A stretch of DNA of 64,000 bases from Streptomyces sp. Root1304 (GTDB taxonomy: Bacteria; Actinomycetota; Actinomycetes; Streptomycetales; Streptomycetaceae). Where the stretch lies: NCBI RefSeq assembly GCF_001426405.1, contig NZ_LMEP01000001.1, positions 435,241 to 499,240 on the forward strand. Reading direction: 5' to 3'. Shown here one piece after another: positions 44,771 through 53,705 of the stretch; the stretch's first letter is position 1, and every line of letters starts with the position of its first letter. A program made the position numbers and the translations under genes. The notes under the pieces are model-generated. The model worked only from the letters and a program-made list of their open reading frames with translations, did no database searches and had not been told where the DNA came from.

Positions 44771-46294
44771 TCAGTTCACGCCGGGGCCCTCGTACGCGCC
44801 GATGTTCGGAACCGTCGTCGCCGACACGGCGTTTCCGAACCAGTCCCTGCCGCCGTTGTCCGCGATGAGCGTGCCCGCGGACAGGGCCGGGGAGCCGGCG
44901 GCGAGCCTGAGGTCGGGGCGGAGCAGCGGGTCGGCGTCGATGCCGCCGGGGTTGGGGCGGGTCATGGCGATGCCGTGGAAGAGGTTGTGGGAGAAGGAGA
45001 GCCCGGGGGTCGGGTTCTTGAACGCGTAGCCGCCGCTCGCGCCCTCGTTGACGAAGATGTTGTTGCGGATCGACAGCTCGTGCCGGGTGGTCGCGGGGCT
45101 GCCGGCGTCGTCCTGGACGAGGTAGGCGGGCACCGCGGTCCGGTTGACGAAGGTGTTGTTGTGGATCCGGGTGTCGAGGATGGGGCCCCAGCAGTTCTGG
45201 ATCAGCCGGGCCCCGTCGTCGACGCTGAGGTTGTAACGGACCACGGTGCCGAGGGTCTTGGCGCCGCTGTAGGGGCAGATCAGCAGGAAGCCGCCCTGGT
45301 TGTCGTGGCTGTGGTTGTACTGGAAGACCGTGCCCTTCGAGGCTCCGTCGGCGTCGAAGGACATGCCGTCCTTGGTGCCGCCGCCGCCCGAGACCTCGTT
45401 GTACTCGACGACGGTGTCGTCGGTGTTGAAGGTCCAGATGCCCGCGTTGGCGGCCCGGGAGCGGAGCTGGAACCCGTCGAGGCGGTTGTGGTCGACGCGG
45501 GCGCCGCTGGTGGTGTCGATCTTGATGCCGTCGCCGGCGAGCGAGGTCAGGGTGTTGTGGTGGATCCGGACGCCGAGGCTGGGGGTCCAGGCTCCCGGGT
45601 AGGCGTTCGGGTCCTGCTGGTTGCCGACCAGCTCGCGCTTGGAGAAGCGGGACTTGAAGTAGATGCCCTCGCGGTCGACGTCGCGGATGTCGTTGTGGTG
45701 GATCTCCAGGCCGTCGTACCAGCTGGGGACGGTGGTTCCCTCGACGGCGACGTGGATCGCGCTGGAGCCGGTGAGGGTCTTGAAGTCGCCGCCGCGCACG
45801 TCGTGGATCGACAGGTGGTCGAGGGTGATGTCCTTCGCGGCGCCGAAGTCGCCGAGGCGGAGGCGGACGCCGTTGCGTTCGGTGCCGGGGGCGGCGGCGT
45901 TGGTGATCTCCAGGCGGGTGAGCCGCAGGTACTGGCTGTCGGCGAGGAGTACGGCGTCGTGGGCGCCGTTGCCGTCGATCACCGCGCGCGTGGGGGCGTC
46001 CCCGTAGTCCGCGACGGTGAAGGGGTGCGCGGCCGAGCCGGAACCCCGGGGCGCGAGGGTGCCGAGGCAGGTGGTGCCGCGCTTGAACAGGAGCCGGTCG
46101 CCGGGCCCGTAGGGGTGGGCGTTGGCCTCGGCGAGGGTGGTCCAGGGGTGCTGGACGGTGCCGTCGCCGGGGGCGGTCGCCGAGCAGTCGACGTGGTGGC
46201 GGTCGCCGGGCGGGGGTGCGGCCTGGGCGGGGGCGGTGGCGAGCAGGGACAGCGTGAGGGCGGCGAGCGCGGTGTACGTACGGCGCTGGGTCAC
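44771..46294 (-). CDS. Secreted right-handed parallel beta-helix protein (putative polysaccharide lyase/hydrolase)
   Basis: A 507-residue secreted protein. A signal peptide (TQRRTYTALAALTLSLLATAPAQAA) is followed by HHVDCSATAPGDGTVQHPW, which starts the beta-helix. Repeating coils contain I/V-x-x-N-x-I/F-type turns (LEIHHNDIRDV, VRIHHNTLTSL, VEYNEVSGG, TRIHNNTFVNR, LSIRNNIFVNE). Such folds occur in pectate, alginate and chondroitin lyases. The catalytic residues cannot be fixed from sequence alone. GTG 46294 overlaps the upstream DUF2264 stop by four bases and has GGAGG, so both are coupled. It is part of the carbohydrate locus controlled by the adjacent regulator. Confidence 0.85.
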   Translation of the reverse strand: MTQRRTYTALAALTLSLLATAPAQAAPPPGDRHHVDCSATAPGDGTVQHPWTTLAEANAHPYGPGDRLLFKRGTTCLGTLAPRGSGSAAHPFTVADYGDAPTRAVIDGNGAHDAVLLADSQYLRLTRLEITNAAAPGTERNGVRLRLGDFGAAKDITLDHLSIHDVRGGDFKTLTGSSAIHVAVEGTTVPSWYDGLEIHHNDIRDVDREGIYFKSRFSKRELVGNQQDPNAYPGAWTPSLGVRIHHNTLTSLAGDGIKIDTTSGARVDHNRLDGFQLRSRAANAGIWTFNTDDTVVEYNEVSGGGGTKDGMSFDADGASKGTVFQYNHSHDNQGGFLLICPYSGAKTLGTVVRYNLSVDDGARLIQNCWGPILDTRIHNNTFVNRTAVPAYLVQDDAGSPATTRHELSIRNNIFVNEGASGGYAFKNPTPGLSFSHNLFHGIAMTRPNPGGIDADPLLRPDLRLAAGSPALSAGTLIADNGGRDWFGNAVSATTVPNIGAYEGPGVN

Positions 46295-48222
46295 TGATCC
46301 TCCGAATCGGGGGCTTCGAGGGCTGCGAGATCGAGCTGTGCGGTGGTGCCGTTCCACCAGGTCACGGTGAGGGCGTGGGGGCCCGTGACCTGGACGTTCG
46401 CGAGGGCCGACACGGGTGCGGGGCCGGGCTCCGCCGTGAGGGAGGCGAGGGCCACGAAGAGGGCGGCCGGGCCGCTCGTCACGCCGTGCAGGCTCAGGGT
46501 GCGGCTGCCGGGTCCCTGAAGGGTTTCCCCGGTGGGGAGTTCGGCGGCCGGACGGTCTCCGGGATAGCCGTGGACCGGGTGGAGCTGGGCGTGCGGTCCG
46601 TCGGGGGTGGTGGCCCAGCCGGTCTGCCGTACGGGGGTCCCCTCCGGGGCGCCGAGGACGAGATGGGCGCGGACCTCGGCCCGCCCGTGGGCGAGGGTCG
46701 CGGAGAGCACCCGGACGCCGGGCAGCGGGTGGTGGAGGGAGAGGGCCCGGTCGGGGCCGGTACCGAGGGGGGTGGCGGGGCCCCGGGTGGTGGCCCGGCC
46801 GTCGGCCGTGAGCAGTGCGAAGTGGTTGTCGGCGGGGGCGTCGCCGGTGGTGGGTCCCGTACGGGTGGAGTAGGCGTGCCGGGCGTAGCCGGGGTCGTCC
46901 GTCCCGCCTTCCGCGCTGCCCACGTGGTTGCTGCCGTGGTTGTGGAGGCGTACGAGTCCGTCGGCGGCGGTGGTCTGGACGAGGAGCCCGGCCGGGGCGA
47001 AGGCCCGGACGGTGTCGGCGCGTTCGGCGGGCAGGGGTTCCTCGGGGTCGGTCCAGGCGGGGTGGTCGGCGGGGAGCAGGAGGCCGAGGAAGCCCTTGGA
47101 CGCCCAGTAGGGGGAGCCGGGGCCCGAGTACTCCTGGACGAGCGGCGGGTAGGGGCCGTGCCAGCCGAGGGTGAGGAGTCCGTTCGGGTCGGTGGCGCCC
47201 CGGTCGAGGAAGTACCGGAGGGTGCCGGAGCCGAGGCGGCGGGTGGCGCCGGGGGTGAGCGGGGTGTGGCCGGCGAGGGTGCCGAGCCAGGGTGCGGCGG
47301 CGGCGGCGAAGCGGTAGATCAGGGACCGCCCGTACGGGAGGGGGGCGCCGTCGGCGTCGAAGAGGTGGACGTAGTCGTCGAGATGGGCGCGCAGCCGGGA
47401 CCCGTAGTGGTCGAGGAGCTTCCGGTCGCCGGCGAGGTGGGCGTGGAGGACCGGGTAGAAGTGCAGCGCCCAGGCGTTGTAGTGGTCGAAGGCGCGGTTG
47501 TCGCCGTCGCTGTACCAGCCGTCGCCGAGGTACCAGTCCTCGACGCGGGCGAGCGAGCGGTCGATCGTGGCGGCGGCCAGGTCCGTCTCGATGCCGGCGT
47601 CCTGGAGGAAGCCGGCGACGGTGAGGCCGAACAGCCACCAGTTGTTGTCGACGGGGGAGGGTCCGAGCGCGGGGCGGAGCCAGTCGACGACCTGCTCGCG
47701 GGTGCGGTCGTCGAGCCGGTCCCAGAGCCAGGGGCGGGTGAGGCGGAGGCCGAGGGCGATGGAGGCGGATTCGACGATCGCCTGGCGGGTGTCGGCCATC
47801 CGGGGCCAGGAGTCGGGGCCCGGGCCGCGGGACGCACCGGCCGCGGACCTCGCCGCACCCCTCGCCGTCCGCGCCGCACCCTTCGCCGTCCCCGCCGTCC
47901 TCGCCGTCCTCGCCGTCCCCGCACCCCGCGCCGTCCCCGCCGCGAGTCCCTCCGCGTACCGGTCCAGGTGCCCGTACGGGTCCCGGCCCCCCGCGCCCGC
48001 GACCCTGAGCGCCGCGAGCAGGAAGGTGCGGGCCCAGCCCTCCAGGCCGTCGGAGCGCGGGCCCGACCAGCTGGCGCGCGGGCCGGGGAGGTCGATGAGG
48101 CCGCGTCCCGGCGAGGCGAACGGGCGTACGTCCAGGAGGAGTCGGTCGGCCGTGGTCTCCCAGTGGGCACGGGTCCAGCCGGTGTACGGGCTGAGCTCAC
48201 GGTTCTCGGGCGGCGTGGGCAT
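46291..48222 (-). CDS. DUF2264 domain-containing protein (putative carbohydrate-active enzyme)
   Basis: A 643-residue cytoplasmic protein. The DUF2264 (alpha/alpha)6-toroid-like region (~10-390) carries GWTRAHWE, DNNWWLFGLTVAGFLQDAG, WYLGDGWYSDGDNRAFDHYNAWALHFYP and GPYPPLVQEYSGPGSPYWASKGFLGLLLP, resembling unsaturated glucuronyl/rhamnogalacturonyl hydrolases and heparinase-like lyases. A C-terminal beta domain follows (~420-640). Residues ~95-133 are an Ala/Arg/Thr/Gly repeat insert (TARTARTAGTAKGAARTARG) in a surface loop. A strong promoter (TTGACG-N17-CAGGAT) lies upstream. It is the first gene of a two-gene operon with the secreted beta-helix protein. Confidence 0.85.
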   Translation of the reverse strand: MPTPPENRELSPYTGWTRAHWETTADRLLLDVRPFASPGRGLIDLPGPRASWSGPRSDGLEGWARTFLLAALRVAGAGGRDPYGHLDRYAEGLAAGTARGAGTARTARTAGTAKGAARTARGAARSAAGASRGPGPDSWPRMADTRQAIVESASIALGLRLTRPWLWDRLDDRTREQVVDWLRPALGPSPVDNNWWLFGLTVAGFLQDAGIETDLAAATIDRSLARVEDWYLGDGWYSDGDNRAFDHYNAWALHFYPVLHAHLAGDRKLLDHYGSRLRAHLDDYVHLFDADGAPLPYGRSLIYRFAAAAAPWLGTLAGHTPLTPGATRRLGSGTLRYFLDRGATDPNGLLTLGWHGPYPPLVQEYSGPGSPYWASKGFLGLLLPADHPAWTDPEEPLPAERADTVRAFAPAGLLVQTTAADGLVRLHNHGSNHVGSAEGGTDDPGYARHAYSTRTGPTTGDAPADNHFALLTADGRATTRGPATPLGTGPDRALSLHHPLPGVRVLSATLAHGRAEVRAHLVLGAPEGTPVRQTGWATTPDGPHAQLHPVHGYPGDRPAAELPTGETLQGPGSRTLSLHGVTSGPAALFVALASLTAEPGPAPVSALANVQVTGPHALTVTWWNGTTAQLDLAALEAPDSEDQ

Positions 48223-48266
48223 GATGCTCCCTGGGACTCCCTGCGGTGACGTCTGCGTCGCCGGGA

Positions 48267-48295
48267 ATCCTGAACAGGCTCCGATCGAACGTCAA
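48267..48295 (-). promoter_or_regulatory. Promoter of the DUF2264/beta-helix operon
   Basis: On the minus strand: TTGACG (48295-48290), a 17-base spacer and CAGGAT (48272-48267), the same -10 and nearly the same -35 as the ABC importer promoter. TTCGATC lies in the spacer. Confidence 0.75.
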
Positions 48296-48307
48296 GAGAA
48301 TCGGAGC

Positions 48308-48339
48308 GAATGATCGAAACTCCCGTCGTTCGATCATTC
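48308..48339. promoter_or_regulatory. Operator: GAATGATCGAA-N10-TTCGATCATTC
   Basis: Perfect 11-bp arms with a 10-base spacer, between the leftward DUF2264 promoter and the regulator gene. The half-site TTCGATCA recurs at the ABC importer promoter (49491). Probably bound by the DeoR/LacI-type regulator encoded next to it. Confidence 0.7.
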
Positions 48340-48386
48340 CTGGGCTAGGGTCGGGGATCCACCACCACCGCGAGGGGGAACGCGCC

Positions 48387-49484
48387 GTGCGCGAGAGTGC
48401 TGCCGAACGACACGACCGACTGCTGGCCCTGGTGCGCGAGCGCGGCACCGCCCGCGTCTCCGAACTGGCCGAACGGCTCGGGGTCTCCCCCGTCACGGCC
48501 CGCCGCGACGTCGAGGTGCTGGCCGGCCGCGGCCTGCTCGACCGGGTGCACGGCCAGGTCTCCTGGCCGCTCCGGCAGGGCGCGCCCGGCGGCGGACGGG
48601 CCGGCGAGGGCCTGGTCCTCGGCCTGCTCGCACCCTCCGCCACGTACTACTTCGCCGAGGTCATCCGGGGCGCGCACGAGGCGGCGGCCCGCGCCGGGGC
48701 GCGGCTCGTGCTGCGCATCTCGGACTACCGGCCGGAGGAGGACCGGGCCCGCACCGAGGGGCTGCTCGCGGCCGGTGCCGAGGGGGTGCTCGTCGCGCCC
48801 GGCTGGCGGGGCCCCGAGGACCGGCCGGCGTACGGCGACTGGCTGGCCGAACTGCCGGTGCCCGCGGTGCTCCTGGAGCGCACGGCCGAGCCCGGCAGCC
48901 CGCTGGACGGGCTGGACCGGGTGGCGTCCGACCACGGCCACGGCGTCCTGCTCGCCCTGCGCCACCTGCTCTCCCTCGGGCACGCGACCCCGCTGCTGGT
49001 GGCCCGCAAGGACTCCCCCACCGCCCTCGCGGTGCGCACCGGGTACGCCGACGCGCTGAAGACGCTGGGCCTGGAGGAGCCGCGGCCGGTCATCGACTCC
49101 GTTCCGGCGGAGGCGGATCCGGAGGGCTTCGAGCGGGCGGTCAGGGCGCTGCACGAGGCGGTCGGTTCGGGCCTGGCGGGCGCGGCCCTGGTGCACAACG
49201 ACGTGGACGCGATCGAGATCGTGCAGCGGCTGGCCGAGCTGGGCGTACGGGTGCCGCAGGACCTGGCCCTGATCGCGTACGACGACGAGGTCGCCGCGCT
49301 CGCGGACACCCCGCTCACGGCGGTCGCCCCGCCGAAGCGTCAGGTGGGGCGGCACGCGACGGAACTCCTGGTGGAGCGGCTCACCCAGGACCCCGACGAG
49401 GACGCGGCGCGACGGCATCTCGGGCTGCTGCCGAGGCTGCGGGTGCGGGCCTCCTGCGGGGCGCGCGCCACACACTCCGTCTGA
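48387..49484 (+). CDS. Chimeric transcriptional regulator: DeoR-type HTH with LacI-type sugar-binding domain
   Basis: A 365-residue regulator. Residues ~1-60 form a DeoR-family winged HTH (RLLALVRERGTARVSELAERLGVSPVTARRDVEVLAGRGLL). The rest (~75-360) is a LacI/periplasmic-binding-protein sensor, with GLLAPSATYYFAEVIRGAHEAAARAG, PAVLLERTA, DRVASDHGHGVLLALRHLLSLGH and DLALIAYDDEVAAL. It should sense a carbohydrate breakdown product and release the TTCGATCA operators. GTG 48387 has GAGGGGGAA upstream. The gene sits between the two operons it probably controls. Confidence 0.9.
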   Translation: MRESAAERHDRLLALVRERGTARVSELAERLGVSPVTARRDVEVLAGRGLLDRVHGQVSWPLRQGAPGGGRAGEGLVLGLLAPSATYYFAEVIRGAHEAAARAGARLVLRISDYRPEEDRARTEGLLAAGAEGVLVAPGWRGPEDRPAYGDWLAELPVPAVLLERTAEPGSPLDGLDRVASDHGHGVLLALRHLLSLGHATPLLVARKDSPTALAVRTGYADALKTLGLEEPRPVIDSVPAEADPEGFERAVRALHEAVGSGLAGAALVHNDVDAIEIVQRLAELGVRVPQDLALIAYDDEVAALADTPLTAVAPPKRQVGRHATELLVERLTQDPDEDAARRHLGLLPRLRVRASCGARATHSV

Positions 49485-49490
49485 TCTTTT

Positions 49491-49542
49491 TTCGATCAAT
49501 CAATCTTTCGCTCTTGACTTCGGTCATGAACGGTCACAGGAT
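49491..49542 (+). promoter_or_regulatory. Promoter and operator of the ABC importer operon
   Basis: TTCGATCAATCAATCTTTCG at 49491-49510 is followed by TTGACT (49514-49519), a 17-base spacer and CAGGAT (49537-49542). The operator half-site TTCGATCA and flanking TTCGCTC and CTCTTGAC words also occur at the DUF2264 promoter. Confidence 0.75.
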
Positions 49543-49584
49543 CACGGCCACAACCTCCCCGCCGCCGCCCTCAGGAGTCGTGCC

Positions 49585-50901
49585 GTGACCCGTAGTTGGA
49601 GCAGAACGTCCCGTGTCATAGCCGGCACCGCCACCGCCCTCGCCGTCCTCACGGCCTGCGGCGGCGGTGGTGACGACACCGCGAACAAGCCCGCCGGGCC
49701 CGTGACCCTCACCTTCTGGGGCTGGGCCAAGGGCTCCAAGGACGTCGTCGACGCCTTCAACGCCTCCCACACCGACATCCAGGTGAAGTTCGAGGAGATC
49801 CCCTCCGGCACCGCCGGCGGCTACGCCAAGATCTCCAACGCGGTGAAGGCCGGCAACGCCCCCGACCTCGTCTCCATCGAGTACTCCTCGCTCCCCGAGT
49901 TCGTGAGCTCCGGCGCCCTCCAGGACATCGGCGGCGAGTTCACCGAGGCCGACCGCGCCAAGCTGCTGCCACAGACCGTCGACCTCACCACCCTCGGCGG
50001 CAAGACCTGGGCCGTCCCCTTCGACGCCGCCCCGCAGGCCTTCTTCTACCGCAAGGACCTCTTCGCGCAGTACAAGGTCCAGGTCCCCACCACCTGGGAC
50101 GAGTTCAAGAAGGCCGCCGAGCAGGTCAAGAAGGCCGACGCCAAGGCCCGTATCGCCACCTTCTTCCCGGACGACCCGACCACCTTCGAGGCCATGGCCT
50201 GGCAGGCCGGCGCCCAGTGGTTCAAGGCCGAGAACGACACCTGGAAGATCAACACCACCGACCCCGCCACCACCAAGGTCGCCGCCTACTGGCAGGGCCT
50301 CCTCGACGGCGGACTCGTCCACAAGAACGCCTCCTTCAGCCCCGAGTGGACCGGCTCCCTCAAGAACAGCACCACCATCGGCTACCTCGGCGCCTCCTGG
50401 GGCGCGGGCGTCCTCAAGGGCACCCTCCCCGAGCAGAACGGCAAGTGGGCCGTGGCCCCCATGCCCAGCTGGGACGGCAAGCCCGCCAGCGGCATGCTCG
50501 GCGGCACCTCCTTCGCCGTGACCAAGGACAGCAAGCAGAAGGCCGCGGCCGTCACCTTCGCCGAGTGGATGTCCACCACCGAGGAGGGCGTCAAGGCCCG
50601 CATCGCCTCCGGCACCTCCTCCGCCTTCCCCGCCGCGACCGCGCTGCGCCCCGTCGCCAAGAAGGCCTTCGACGCCAGCTACTACGGCGGCCAGGACATC
50701 TACGCCCTCTTCGAGAACGCGGGCGCCTCCATCAGCCCCAACTGGGCCTGGGGACCGACCACCGGCACCACCAACACCACCATCAAGGACAACTTCGGCA
50801 AGATCGCCCAGGGCGGCCCCGGCATCGCCGAAGCCGTCAAGGCCGGCCACGACGCCACCGTCGCCGAACTCACCAAGCGCGGCCTGAAGGTCGAGGGCTG
50901 A
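49585..50901 (+). CDS. ABC transporter sugar-binding lipoprotein
   Basis: A 438-residue extracellular solute-binding protein of carbohydrate ABC importers (family 1). Lipobox LTAC places the lipidated Cys at residue 25, after an Arg-rich signal peptide. VTLTFWGWAKGSKDVVDAFNASH is the typical start of the mature domain, and aromatic residues such as FWGWAKG, PNWAWGPT and AYWQGLL may form the sugar platform. GTG 49585 has AGGAG upstream. It is the first gene of a four-gene operon with two permeases and a dehydrogenase; no ATPase is present, so a shared MsiK-type ATPase encoded elsewhere is expected (established for Streptomyces). Confidence 0.93.
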   Translation: MTRSWSRTSRVIAGTATALAVLTACGGGGDDTANKPAGPVTLTFWGWAKGSKDVVDAFNASHTDIQVKFEEIPSGTAGGYAKISNAVKAGNAPDLVSIEYSSLPEFVSSGALQDIGGEFTEADRAKLLPQTVDLTTLGGKTWAVPFDAAPQAFFYRKDLFAQYKVQVPTTWDEFKKAAEQVKKADAKARIATFFPDDPTTFEAMAWQAGAQWFKAENDTWKINTTDPATTKVAAYWQGLLDGGLVHKNASFSPEWTGSLKNSTTIGYLGASWGAGVLKGTLPEQNGKWAVAPMPSWDGKPASGMLGGTSFAVTKDSKQKAAAVTFAEWMSTTEEGVKARIASGTSSAFPAATALRPVAKKAFDASYYGGQDIYALFENAGASISPNWAWGPTTGTTNTTIKDNFGKIAQGGPGIAEAVKAGHDATVAELTKRGLKVEG

Positions 50902-50905
50902 CCGG

Positions 50906-51814
50906 ATGAAGGCCCGCACCCGCGCCGCGACGATCCTGCTGACCCCCTTCTTCCTGCTCTTCACCGCGGTGATGGTGGTGCCGATCGGATACGCGGTCTG
51001 GCTCAGCCTCTTCACCGAGAAGCAGTCCGGACTGGGCTTCGGCGGCACCGAGACCGTCTTCACCGGCCTCGACAACTACACCGCGGCGCTGGGTGACCGG
51101 GCCTTCCGCGAGGGCTTCGGCGTCCTGCTCGGCTACTGCCTGTTCTACATCCCGCTGCTGCTCGCCGGGGCCCTCGGCCTCGCCCTCCTGCTCGACTCGG
51201 CACTCGCCCGCGCCCGGCGCTTCTTCCAGCTGGCGCTGTTCCTGCCGCACGCCGTCCCCGGCATCATCGCCGCCCTGATCTGGGTCTACCTCTACACGCC
51301 CCAGCTCAGCCCGGTCGTCCAGGCCATGGAGTCCGGCGGCATCGGCTTCGACTTCTTCTCCCCCGAAGGCGCCCTGCCCTCCGTCGTCAACATCGCCCTG
51401 TGGGAGTGGCTCGGCTACAACATGGTCATCTTCTACGCGGCCCTCCAGGCCATCGACCGCTCCGTCCTCGAAGCGGCCACCGTCGACGGGGCCGGCGCCT
51501 GGCGGATCGCCTTCTCCATCAAGATCCCGCTGGTCAAGGCCTCCCTCGCGATGGTCGGCCTCTTCACGGTCATCGGCTCCCTCCAGCTCTTCACCGAGCC
51601 GCTGATCCTCAGCAAGGGCACCGGCTCCGCCGTCACCTCCACCTGGACGCCGAACATGTACGCCTACACCGCGGCCTTCGACCGCAACGACTACGGACTC
51701 GCCGCCGCCGCGTCCGTACTCCTCGCCCTGACCGCGGCGCTGCTCTCCTTCGTGGTGACCCGGCTGACCGGCCGCCGCAAGGCCGGCGCCGCCCGGAAGG
51801 AGAAGGCGGCATGA
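50906..51814 (+). CDS. Carbohydrate ABC transporter permease, MalF type
   Basis: A 302-residue inner-membrane permease with six membrane helices. The EAA loop that docks the ATPase reads EAATVDGAGAWRIAFSIKIPLVK. Basic residues at the N-terminus (MKARTRAAT) keep it cytoplasmic. It lies four bases after the binding-protein stop, and its own stop overlaps the next permease ATG (ATGA). Forms a heterodimer with the next gene product. Confidence 0.93.
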   Translation: MKARTRAATILLTPFFLLFTAVMVVPIGYAVWLSLFTEKQSGLGFGGTETVFTGLDNYTAALGDRAFREGFGVLLGYCLFYIPLLLAGALGLALLLDSALARARRFFQLALFLPHAVPGIIAALIWVYLYTPQLSPVVQAMESGGIGFDFFSPEGALPSVVNIALWEWLGYNMVIFYAALQAIDRSVLEAATVDGAGAWRIAFSIKIPLVKASLAMVGLFTVIGSLQLFTEPLILSKGTGSAVTSTWTPNMYAYTAAFDRNDYGLAAAASVLLALTAALLSFVVTRLTGRRKAGAARKEKAA

Positions 51815-52665
51815 GCAAGCCCCGTACCCCCAACCGCTGGCTGTCGAAGACCGCCGTCAACGGCGCCCTCCTCCTCGCCGTCGCCTACATGCTCTTCCCG
51901 CTCGTGTGGCTGCTCACCGCCGCCACCAAGGACGCGGGCGGTCTCCTCGCCGGAAACGCCTTCTCCTTCGAGGGCTTCGACCTCGGCGGCAACCTCTCCC
52001 GGCTCGCCGAGTACAACGACGGCATCTACTTCCACTGGTACCTGAACAGCCTCCTCTACGCCGGATTCGGGGCGCTGGCCTGCTCGTTCGTCAGCGTGGC
52101 CGCCGGATACGCCTTCCACGTCTACGACTTCAGGGGCAAAGAGAAGCTCTTCGGCCTCGTCCTCCTGGGCGTGCTCGTCCCCACCACCGCGCTCGCCCTG
52201 CCGATGTACCTCCTCGCCAGCGAGGTCGGCATCGTCAACACCTACTGGGCCGTCCTGATCCCGGTCCTCGTCAACCCCTTCGGCGTCTACCTGTCCCGGG
52301 TGTTCTGCGCCGGCTACATCCCCGACGAGGCGCTGGAGGCCGCCCGTATCGACGGGGCCGGCGAGCTGCGCGTCTTCTGGTCGATCGGTCTGCGCATGGT
52401 GATGCCCGGCTTCGTGACCGTCTTCCTCTTCCAGTTCACCGCCGTCTGGAACAACTTCTTCCTCCCCCTGGTGATGCTGTCGGACCAGAAGCTCTATCCC
52501 CTGAGCCTCGGCCTGTACGCGTGGAACAGCAACGCCCACGCCGAACCCGACTACTACCCCCTCGTCGTCACCGGATCCCTGCTCGCCGTCGTCCCCCTCG
52601 TCGTCGCCTTCGTCTCCCTCCAGCGCCACTGGAAGGCCGGTCTGACCGCCGGCAGCGTCAAGTGA
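51811..52665 (+). CDS. Carbohydrate ABC transporter permease, MalG type
   Basis: A 284-residue permease with six membrane helices and the EAA loop EAARIDGAGELRVFWSIGLRMVMP. ATG 51811 overlaps the previous stop by four bases, showing translational coupling. QFTAVWNNFFLPLVML is the conserved late helix of MalG-type subunits. Confidence 0.93.
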   Translation: MSKPRTPNRWLSKTAVNGALLLAVAYMLFPLVWLLTAATKDAGGLLAGNAFSFEGFDLGGNLSRLAEYNDGIYFHWYLNSLLYAGFGALACSFVSVAAGYAFHVYDFRGKEKLFGLVLLGVLVPTTALALPMYLLASEVGIVNTYWAVLIPVLVNPFGVYLSRVFCAGYIPDEALEAARIDGAGELRVFWSIGLRMVMPGFVTVFLFQFTAVWNNFFLPLVMLSDQKLYPLSLGLYAWNSNAHAEPDYYPLVVTGSLLAVVPLVVAFVSLQRHWKAGLTAGSVK

Positions 52666-52682
52666 GGAACACAGGTACAACG

Positions 52683-53705
52683 ATGCACCCGACCACTGAC
52701 AACCGCCCGGCGCTGCTGCTCGCGATGGGCGAGGACGTCGCCGGACGCCTCCTCACCGACGCCCACCGCACCCGCCTCGCGGTCCTCGCCCGCACCGACC
52801 CGCACCTGGTCGCCCACGACCTGACGGACCCCGGCCCCCGGGCCGCCGCCGCCCTCGCCGAGGCCGAGATCCTCCTCACCTGCTGGGGAGCGACCCCGCT
52901 GACCGCCGAGGTGCTGGACCGCGCGCCCCGCCTGAAGGCGGTCGTCCACGCGGCCGGCTCGGTCAAGCACCACATCACCGACGCCTGCTGGGAGCGCGGC
53001 CTGCGCGTCACCTCGGCCGCCGCCGCGAACGCGCTCCCGGTCGCCGAGTACACGCTCGCCGCGATCCTCTTCGCCGGGAAGCGGGTCCTCGGCTCCGCCC
53101 AGCGGTACGCGGAACTCCGCACCGACCACTCCTGGCTCACCGAGTCCGCCGCCTGGGGCAACTACCGCCGCACGGTAGGCATCGTGGGCGCCTCCCGCAT
53201 CGGCCGCAGGGTCATCGAGCTGCTGCGCCCCTTCGACATCGAGATCCTGCTGTACGACCCCTACGCCGACGTCCCGCCCCCCGGTGTGGAACTGGTCGCG
53301 GACCTCGACGAGCTGTGCGCCCGCAGCACGGTCGTCTCGGTCCACGCGCCCCAGCTCCCCTCCACGTACCGCATGATCGGCGCGGCGCAGCTGGCGGCGA
53401 TGCCGGACGGCGCGACCCTGATCAACACCTCCCGGGGCTCCCTGATCGACGAACAGGCCCTCCTCCCCCATCTCGTCCGCGGCCGGCTCCACGCGACCCT
53501 GGACGTCACGGACCCCGAGCTCCCGCCCCCGGGCTCCCCGCTCTACACCCTCCCGAACGTCCTGCTCACCCCGCACGTGGCGGGCTCCCTGGGCAACGAG
53601 CTCCACCGCATGACGGACCAGGCGCTGGACGAGGTGGAGCGGTACGGGAAGGGCGAACCGTTCGCGGAGGAGGTACGGGCCTCAGACCTGCAGCGCTCGG
53701 CGTAG
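52683..53705 (+). CDS. D-2-hydroxyacid dehydrogenase family protein
   Basis: A 340-residue NAD(P)-dependent 2-hydroxyacid dehydrogenase. The cofactor motif is VGIVGASRIGRRVIELL (GxSxxG variant of GxGxxG), with catalytic Arg in INTSRGSLID, Glu in DVTDPE and His in LTPHVAGS. It is the last gene of the importer operon, 17 bases after the MalG-type permease, so it probably reduces or oxidises a 2-keto/2-hydroxy acid formed from the imported sugar acid. Its last 24 bases overlap the 3' end of the convergent STAND gene. Confidence 0.9.
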   Translation: MHPTTDNRPALLLAMGEDVAGRLLTDAHRTRLAVLARTDPHLVAHDLTDPGPRAAAALAEAEILLTCWGATPLTAEVLDRAPRLKAVVHAAGSVKHHITDACWERGLRVTSAAAANALPVAEYTLAAILFAGKRVLGSAQRYAELRTDHSWLTESAAWGNYRRTVGIVGASRIGRRVIELLRPFDIEILLYDPYADVPPPGVELVADLDELCARSTVVSVHAPQLPSTYRMIGAAQLAAMPDGATLINTSRGSLIDEQALLPHLVRGRLHATLDVTDPELPPPGSPLYTLPNVLLTPHVAGSLGNELHRMTDQALDEVERYGKGEPFAEEVRASDLQRSA

